From: Pseudomonadota bacterium
Lineage (GTDB): Bacteria; Pseudomonadota; Gammaproteobacteria; Steroidobacterales; Woeseiaceae
Direction of reading: 5' to 3'
Length of the DNA stretch: 9,519 nucleotides
NCBI GenBank assembly: GCA_022567775.1
Contig: JADFGH010000062.1
Span: 1-9,519 of the forward strand
Shown here: piece after piece, positions 5,835-9,519 of the stretch
How the letters are laid out: every line of letters begins with the position of its first letter
How positions within the stretch are numbered: position 1 is the first letter of the stretch
Notes under the pieces: generated by a model
Database searches by the model: none
The model's input: only the letters and a program-made list of their open reading frames with translations
What the model was told of the DNA's origin: nothing
Made by a program: the position numbers and the translations under genes

Positions 5835-7055
5835 ATGAGTGGCTTCGATTTGGAAACAGGGCTATTTCTACTGGGTGCTGCCATCCTCGGCGGCATCATC
5901 AGCTGGTCTGTTCGCGGCCGGCAAAACGCTCGAAACCTCAACAAAATGGACGAGGACTGGAAGGCCCGCCTGGGCAAGACCGCTCACCAGAACAAACAGC
6001 TCAATGGCGAAATTGTCACCCTGAAAAAATCAGTGGCGGGCGCAAAATTTATTATTCAGAATCACACGGTCGTGGCCAAAAAGCTGCAGACAGAGATCGA
6101 ATCGCTGCGCGAAAAAGCAAACGCGCTGTCGAAAAATCTGTTCGTGATTGGTGCAGAGAGAGACGAACTCAAAAGCAAGATGTCGACCCATCCAGACGTA
6201 CTGAATTCTGCAAATCAACGAATTGCAGAGTTGCAGACAGCATTCAAAAAGACTCAGGAAATTTACAAGATACAACTTGAGACCGGGACGGAAGAGCGCA
6301 AGGTGCTCGAGCGAAAAATCGCAGACGCCAGGACCGAACAACAATCCCTTAACAATTTGCTTACGTCAGCCAGGTCTGAATACGACTCGGTGAGCAGCCT
6401 TCTGACATCGGCTCAGTCCAAACTGCAGCATCTGGAATCAGTTGAAGGAAAAGTCATCTCCCTGGAAGCCGACAACGCACAACTCAAACACGAGAATACC
6501 CTGGCAGCTCAAGGAGCCGAATCACTACGCCGGGATGTTGCCGAATTGAATACGCTGAAGAAGCAAAACAAGGAATTGGTGTCTTGCCTGGAGTCGATGG
6601 AAAGCAGCCGCAAACAACACGAAGCCGACGCCCGCCGATATCGTAGTCAGGCTGAGGAATCCGAGCAGGTATCCGATACGCTGCGATTCAAGATGGGGGA
6701 CATAGAAAAACATTGGGCCAAGATGCAAAGTGTGGAAGAAAAAACAAAAAAGAAACCGAAAGCAAACGCAAAAAACGCCGGCAACGGTAAGACCAGAACC
6801 CCGTCGATGTTTGGCCAGAACAAGCCCGAGGGTGAGAGCGACGACCTGACGCAGATCATCGGTATCGGAAAGGTGTTTGAGGCAACCTTGCACGACCTCG
6901 GTATTTATCAATTCCGGCAGATCGCAGCATTCGGGCCGGCCGAGATCGCCCGAATCAACTCAGAGTTGAAGGAATTCAAGGGCCGGATCGAGCACGACGA
7001 CTGGATTGGCCAGGCAAAAGAACTGCATTTCAAGAAGTACAGCGAGTCCGAATAA
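5835..7055 (+). CDS. Membrane-anchored coiled-coil protein with C-terminal helix-hairpin-helix module
   Basis: A 406-residue protein from ATG 5835, with a Shine-Dalgarno AGGGG (5824-5828). One transmembrane helix lies at about 9-26. A long, Lys/Glu/Gln-rich heptad region (about 35-300) predicts an extended parallel coiled coil. Two similar segments, NNLLTSARSEYDSV and SSLLTSAQSKLQHL, lie close together at about 172-200. A basic linker (303-322, repeated Lys, Ala and Asn) leads to a compact C-terminal module: DDLTQIIGIGKVFEATL then GIYQFRQIA (336-365), and RIEHDDWIGQAKEL (384-397). This pattern is the helix-hairpin-helix type found as add-ons to NADH-quinone oxidoreductase subunits and to ribosomal protein L21-like proteins. 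It is usually linked to nucleic-acid or protein binding. The N-terminus is probably periplasmic with the rod in the cytoplasm. It lies 173 bases after the VWA gene on the same strand and may belong to the same system, but with its own promoter. Confidence 0.9.
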   Translation: MSGFDLETGLFLLGAAILGGIISWSVRGRQNARNLNKMDEDWKARLGKTAHQNKQLNGEIVTLKKSVAGAKFIIQNHTVVAKKLQTEIESLREKANALSKNLFVIGAERDELKSKMSTHPDVLNSANQRIAELQTAFKKTQEIYKIQLETGTEERKVLERKIADARTEQQSLNNLLTSARSEYDSVSSLLTSAQSKLQHLESVEGKVISLEADNAQLKHENTLAAQGAESLRRDVAELNTLKKQNKELVSCLESMESSRKQHEADARRYRSQAEESEQVSDTLRFKMGDIEKHWAKMQSVEEKTKKKPKANAKNAGNGKTRTPSMFGQNKPEGESDDLTQIIGIGKVFEATLHDLGIYQFRQIAAFGPAEIARINSELKEFKGRIEHDDWIGQAKELHFKKYSESE

Positions 7056-7065
7056 CAAAATGAAA

Positions 7066-7090
7066 TCGCGGCGGGACGCCGCTCCTACGG
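7066..7090. repeat. REP-like palindromic element
   Basis: GCGGCG (7068-7073) and CGCCGC (7077-7082) form a tight hairpin with a GGA loop, flanked by TCCTACGG. Read on the minus strand it is CCGTAGGAGCGGCG followed by the complementary arm, which resembles the GTAGGAGCGGC REP elements spread through intergenic regions of Pseudomonas and Xanthomonas relatives. It sits 11 bases after a stop codon, the usual REP location. It could also stabilise the mRNA 3' end. There is no T-tract. Confidence 0.65.
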
Positions 7091-7102
7091 CCGCTTCCAC
7101 GG

Positions 7103-7120
7103 CAGGTCGGATTAGACCTG
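7103..7120. repeat. Inverted repeat CAGGTC-N6-GACCTG
   Basis: Perfect 6-bp arms at 7103-7108 and 7115-7120 around GGATTA. Lying between a REP-like hairpin and the channel gene, it may be part of the REP cluster, a second hairpin of a REP pair, or an operator for the channel. No T-tract follows, so terminator function is unsupported. Confidence 0.4.
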
Positions 7121-7237
7121 TCGATCTCGATCAATGGTAATTGATATCGCCGGCCTGTGCGTAATCTACGCTAGACTGCCCTCTCTGGATACACACCGTA
7201 CGTCGTTTGCTCGAAAGCTGGCCTCCAGAGGCGGAAC

Positions 7238-7897
7238 ATGAAAAACAATTTTTCGTATTTACTCGTCGCGCTTCTGATACTGATTATCGGCGTGCCGATA
7301 GCCTATGACCTCGAACTAATATCACTGCCGTTATCCAAAGTACTGGGTATTTCGAGTCTGCTTGCCATTGGTGTCGGCAGCCTGCGCGGTGCCGGTCGGC
7401 TGTTTCACGTTGCCATATTCCTGGTAGTCGCCGGGATCATTTTGAATATTCTGTCCGTCGCGCTTGACAACGACGCACTGCACATCATCTCGCAACTGAC
7501 CCTGTTCGTTTTCCTGTTGCTGGCAACTTTCAACACCCTGCGCAAGGTTGCCGTTGGCAACGACATTAGCCTGAACAGAATTGTCGGCGCAGTCTGTGTC
7601 TACCTGCTGCTCGGCGTAATGTGGTCGATCGCCTATTCTGTTCTCGAATATTCGCAGCCGGGCTCATTCAAGGGCCTGACTGAGCTGGCTTCTACGGCAT
7701 GGAATCCCGACTGGATCTATTTCAGCTTTGTGACGATTACGACACTCGGGTACGGTGACATTACGCCATTGACGCAGACCGCCAGGTCTCTCACTTTCTC
7801 GGAAGCGATTGTTGGTCAGTTCTATATCGCGGTGCTCGTCGCGGGACTCGTCAGCGCATACATCTCTGCAAAGCAAAATAGCAGCAAAAGGGATTGA
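7238..7897 (+). CDS. Small two-pore-helix-type potassium channel (Ion_trans_2 family)
   Basis: A 219-residue inner-membrane protein from ATG 7238, with AGAGG (7227-7231) six bases upstream. Helices are predicted at about 7-23, 35-49, 56-75, 84-102, 115-137 and 188-210, with a pore loop at about 155-175. The selectivity filter TTLGYGD (168-174) is the canonical potassium motif, placed before the last helix as expected for this family. The tail after the last helix is only about 10 residues, so there is no RCK/TrkA-N or cyclic-nucleotide domain. The four N-terminal helices lack the regular arginine series of a voltage sensor. Gating is therefore unclear. Transport of K+ across the inner membrane is inferred from the filter. 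The gene has a 182-base leader and converges with the next gene, with 17 bases between stops. Confidence 0.92.
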   Translation: MKNNFSYLLVALLILIIGVPIAYDLELISLPLSKVLGISSLLAIGVGSLRGAGRLFHVAIFLVVAGIILNILSVALDNDALHIISQLTLFVFLLLATFNTLRKVAVGNDISLNRIVGAVCVYLLLGVMWSIAYSVLEYSQPGSFKGLTELASTAWNPDWIYFSFVTITTLGYGDITPLTQTARSLTFSEAIVGQFYIAVLVAGLVSAYISAKQNSSKRD

Positions 7898-7914
7898 CGG
7901 CGTGCTCGATTATC

Positions 7915-9021
7915 TTATTCCGGTTCAGCTGCCGGTTTTCGTCGCCATAACGCGTCGAACACGAACACTGCGCCAGTGCCGTAGATCGTTGCCCATATGA
8001 ACATTTGCAAGCGCGACCAGAAAGCGGCATCGGCGCTTGCACCGGTCTGGCCATCGAGCACCGCCGGGGCGAGCACCACGATCATCGTCAGGTAACCATA
8101 TGACCATGTCGCGCCTGCCGGCTGCAGGCTTCGGCCGGCGAATATCTTCGGGCCCATGATCAGGCCACCCAGCCCAATCAGTAGCACATACAAAAGGAGT
8201 GACGGCCAGATGCTCAGTGCCTGCCAGGCCACAATCGCACCAATTCCACCGATGACCGTCGACATGAGCAGGGACTTTCCCGCCTGGCGTGACTGGTCGA
8301 CGCCGGCCTGCTGGCCCATCGAGGCGACCTTGATCATGAACGCGGCATAACTGGCGCTCGCGCTGGACAACAGGAACCACAGGATCACGGGCATAACGAT
8401 AAGCATCGAACGCCATGCGCTCCGCCGGGCAACGGTGGGGTCCGGCTTCTGCACTTTGGCTTGAACACGCGGCGCCTGCACAGGTTCTGAACGTGCCATC
8501 GAATCGGGAAGTATCGCGTGCGCCACCCATACAAACAGAACACCAAAGACGGCGCCGGTACTCAGACCACCCAACAGTGCCAGCACAGCATCTATCGACA
8601 CTGAGCCGATCGAGGTCACGAGCGCCAGGCCGACTGTTGCAAAGGCGCCAATCACCTGCGAACCGCCACGAGCCGTGTAATAAAAGCTGTGATAGAGAGC
8701 AAGACCGAGCAACAGGATTCCAACCATTCTCTGGTTCAGCATAAACGGCAGGAATATGAGCCCCGCATGGATCGCGACGACGAACACCAGGATGAACTTG
8801 ATTCCAGCGTTGAGCTTCAACACCGGCAAGGGCAACGACAGAATAAACATCGTCAGCACCGGCGCAATGAATGACATCGGCCAGTTGACGATCTGCGAGA
8901 ACAGCATCGACAGGGCAGTGCCGAGCGCCATGCGCAAGATGCGAACGCTCGCGATACTCATGCGGCTTGCGTCAGCAGGCTTGGCGTTATCGATTACCGA
9001 GATCCTGGAATCAGAAGGCAT
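7915..9021 (-). CDS. DUF2955 / FUSC-like inner-membrane protein, probable efflux partner
   Basis: A 368-residue polytopic membrane protein. It has two hydrophobic halves (about 28-170 and 203-360), each with several helices, separated by a Pro/Gln/Arg/Lys-rich cytoplasmic linker (about 173-200). This duplicated layout and length fit the DUF2955 family, relatives of the aromatic-acid exporter / fusaric acid resistance (FUSC) proteins. The motif LPLPVLKLNAGIKF (63-76) after the second helix is characteristic in my recollection. The start ATG 9021 overlaps the upstream adaptor's stop by 11 bases, so the two are translationally coupled and should form one envelope-spanning pump. The substrate is unknown. 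By family analogy it would export hydrophobic or aromatic weak acids. Confidence 0.85.
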   Translation of the reverse strand: MPSDSRISVIDNAKPADASRMSIASVRILRMALGTALSMLFSQIVNWPMSFIAPVLTMFILSLPLPVLKLNAGIKFILVFVVAIHAGLIFLPFMLNQRMVGILLLGLALYHSFYYTARGGSQVIGAFATVGLALVTSIGSVSIDAVLALLGGLSTGAVFGVLFVWVAHAILPDSMARSEPVQAPRVQAKVQKPDPTVARRSAWRSMLIVMPVILWFLLSSASASYAAFMIKVASMGQQAGVDQSRQAGKSLLMSTVIGGIGAIVAWQALSIWPSLLLYVLLIGLGGLIMGPKIFAGRSLQPAGATWSYGYLTMIVVLAPAVLDGQTGASADAAFWSRLQMFIWATIYGTGAVFVFDALWRRKPAAEPE

Positions 9022-9519
9022 AAGTCAGAAGACTGGCAATTCTTATGTATGCCTTGCCGACAAAATTGAACAGCCAGTGGTCGCCTGTGTAAACAATAAC
9101 CGAGGCCTGAGATCCAACACGGATACCAAGTCTCTCGGACTGTTTTTCCAGCTCAAACTCGACCTGGACAGGGAAGCGCTGCGCATCACGTAACCATTGA
9201 CGGTCATTCTCGATCGTGGGCAAGCTGCCCAGCGGCGTGGAACTGACCGAAACACCAAATCCGGTGCTTCGTACGCGGCCGGAAAAGACCCTGCCGGGCA
9301 AGGAGTCGAAGAGGATTTCCACGCGGTCGCCAGGGTCGATGTGACCGAGATTATTTTCCGTAAAGTCCGCCTGTACCCAGATGTTGTGAATGGCGATGAA
9401 TGTCATTAACGGCGCGCCGGCCGCGGCAAAATTACCTCTGTCAACGCGGACATCGCTTAACAGGCCATCGTCTGGCGCCCGCACCGACGTCCACGACAAA
9501 TTCACTTGCGCCTGACCCA
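9011..9519 (-). CDS. HlyD/EmrA-type periplasmic membrane-fusion (adaptor) protein, C-terminal part (5' end beyond window)
   Basis: The open frame runs from the right edge to TGA at 9013-9011, leaving about 169 C-terminal residues. It shows the adaptor lipoyl and beta-barrel wording: NLSWTSVRAPDDGLLSDVRVDRG (second half of the lipoyl domain), then PLMTFIAIHNIWVQADFTENNLGHIDPGDRVEI and LPGRVFSGRVRS (beta-barrel). This family bridges an inner-membrane pump to an outer-membrane channel in the periplasm. The N-terminal anchor, coiled-coil hairpin and true start are outside the window. It overlaps the DUF2955 gene by 11 bases. An outer-membrane TolC-like partner is not seen here. Confidence 0.92.
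   Translation of the reverse strand, partial: GQAQVNLSWTSVRAPDDGLLSDVRVDRGNFAAAGAPLMTFIAIHNIWVQADFTENNLGHIDPGDRVEILFDSLPGRVFSGRVRSTGFGVSVSSTPLGSLPTIENDRQWLRDAQRFPVQVEFELEKQSERLGIRVGSQASVIVYTGDHWLFNFVGKAYIRIASLLTYAF

Noticed and set aside
5771..6280. 169-codon plus-strand frame overlapping the start of the coiled-coil gene
   Set aside because: The composition is Arg/Gly/Pro-rich and low in motif content. The competing frame has a Shine-Dalgarno, a transmembrane helix and a coherent coiled coil plus HHH domain.
7068..7082. GC-rich hairpin as a rho-independent terminator of the coiled-coil gene
   Set aside because: No T-tract follows. The flanks fit a REP-like element better.
7141..7177. TTGATA with downstream TAATCT or TAGACT as a promoter for the channel
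   Set aside because: The spacings (15 or 25 bases) are poor and no alternative stands out.
7925..8530. 201-codon minus-strand frame within the DUF2955 gene
   Set aside because: It is a shadow frame with Arg/Gly-rich composition. The membrane-protein frame fits a known family along its whole length.

Overview
The window looks like chromosomal DNA of a Gram-negative bacterium, most likely a gammaproteobacterium. The reasons are a lipobox lipoprotein, a periplasmic adaptor paired with an inner-membrane protein, a REP-like hairpin of the kind common in Pseudomonas and Xanthomonas relatives, and a riboswitch of the Vibrio/Geobacter type. The lineage call is an inference. Genes are tightly packed. 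I see no rRNA, tRNA, CRISPR array, insertion sequence or transposase.

Left part (1-3300). The window opens with the 3' end of a plus-strand flavoprotein disulfide reductase related to mercuric reductase. It converges on a minus-strand cluster that reads, in transcription order: a possible tiny ORF (3300-3208), an M20 amidohydrolase (3211-2027), a cytochrome P450 (2007-763) and a hot-dog thioesterase (686-255). The spacings suggest one operon combining amide hydrolysis, oxidation and acyl-CoA hydrolysis. The substrate cannot be read from the sequence.

Centre (3301-7055). This is the most interesting part. A divergent intergenic region ends in a well-formed cyclic-di-GMP-I (GEMM-I) riboswitch at about 3519-3602. 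It has a GNRA-capped hairpin, the conserved CGCAAAGCC block, a P3 stem and the terminal GUUACC block. Its closing P1 stem includes the AUG of the next gene and its P3 stem overlaps the Shine-Dalgarno, so a translational switch, probably OFF, is predicted. Downstream are a four-helix membrane protein with a long cytoplasmic or periplasmic helical region, a 100-residue multi-helix membrane protein, and a von Willebrand factor A lipoprotein that overlaps it by ATGA. After a 173-base gap comes a membrane-anchored coiled-coil protein with a C-terminal helix-hairpin-helix module. I do not recognise the membrane proteins as a named system. The set looks like an undescribed, second-messenger-controlled envelope complex.

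Right part (7056-9519). A REP-like hairpin and a second inverted repeat precede a small TLGYGD potassium-type channel (plus strand). It converges on a minus-strand pair: an HlyD/EmrA-type periplasmic adaptor, cut by the window end, and a DUF2955/FUSC-like inner-membrane protein. The two overlap by 11 bases and together resemble an aromatic-acid or drug efflux unit.
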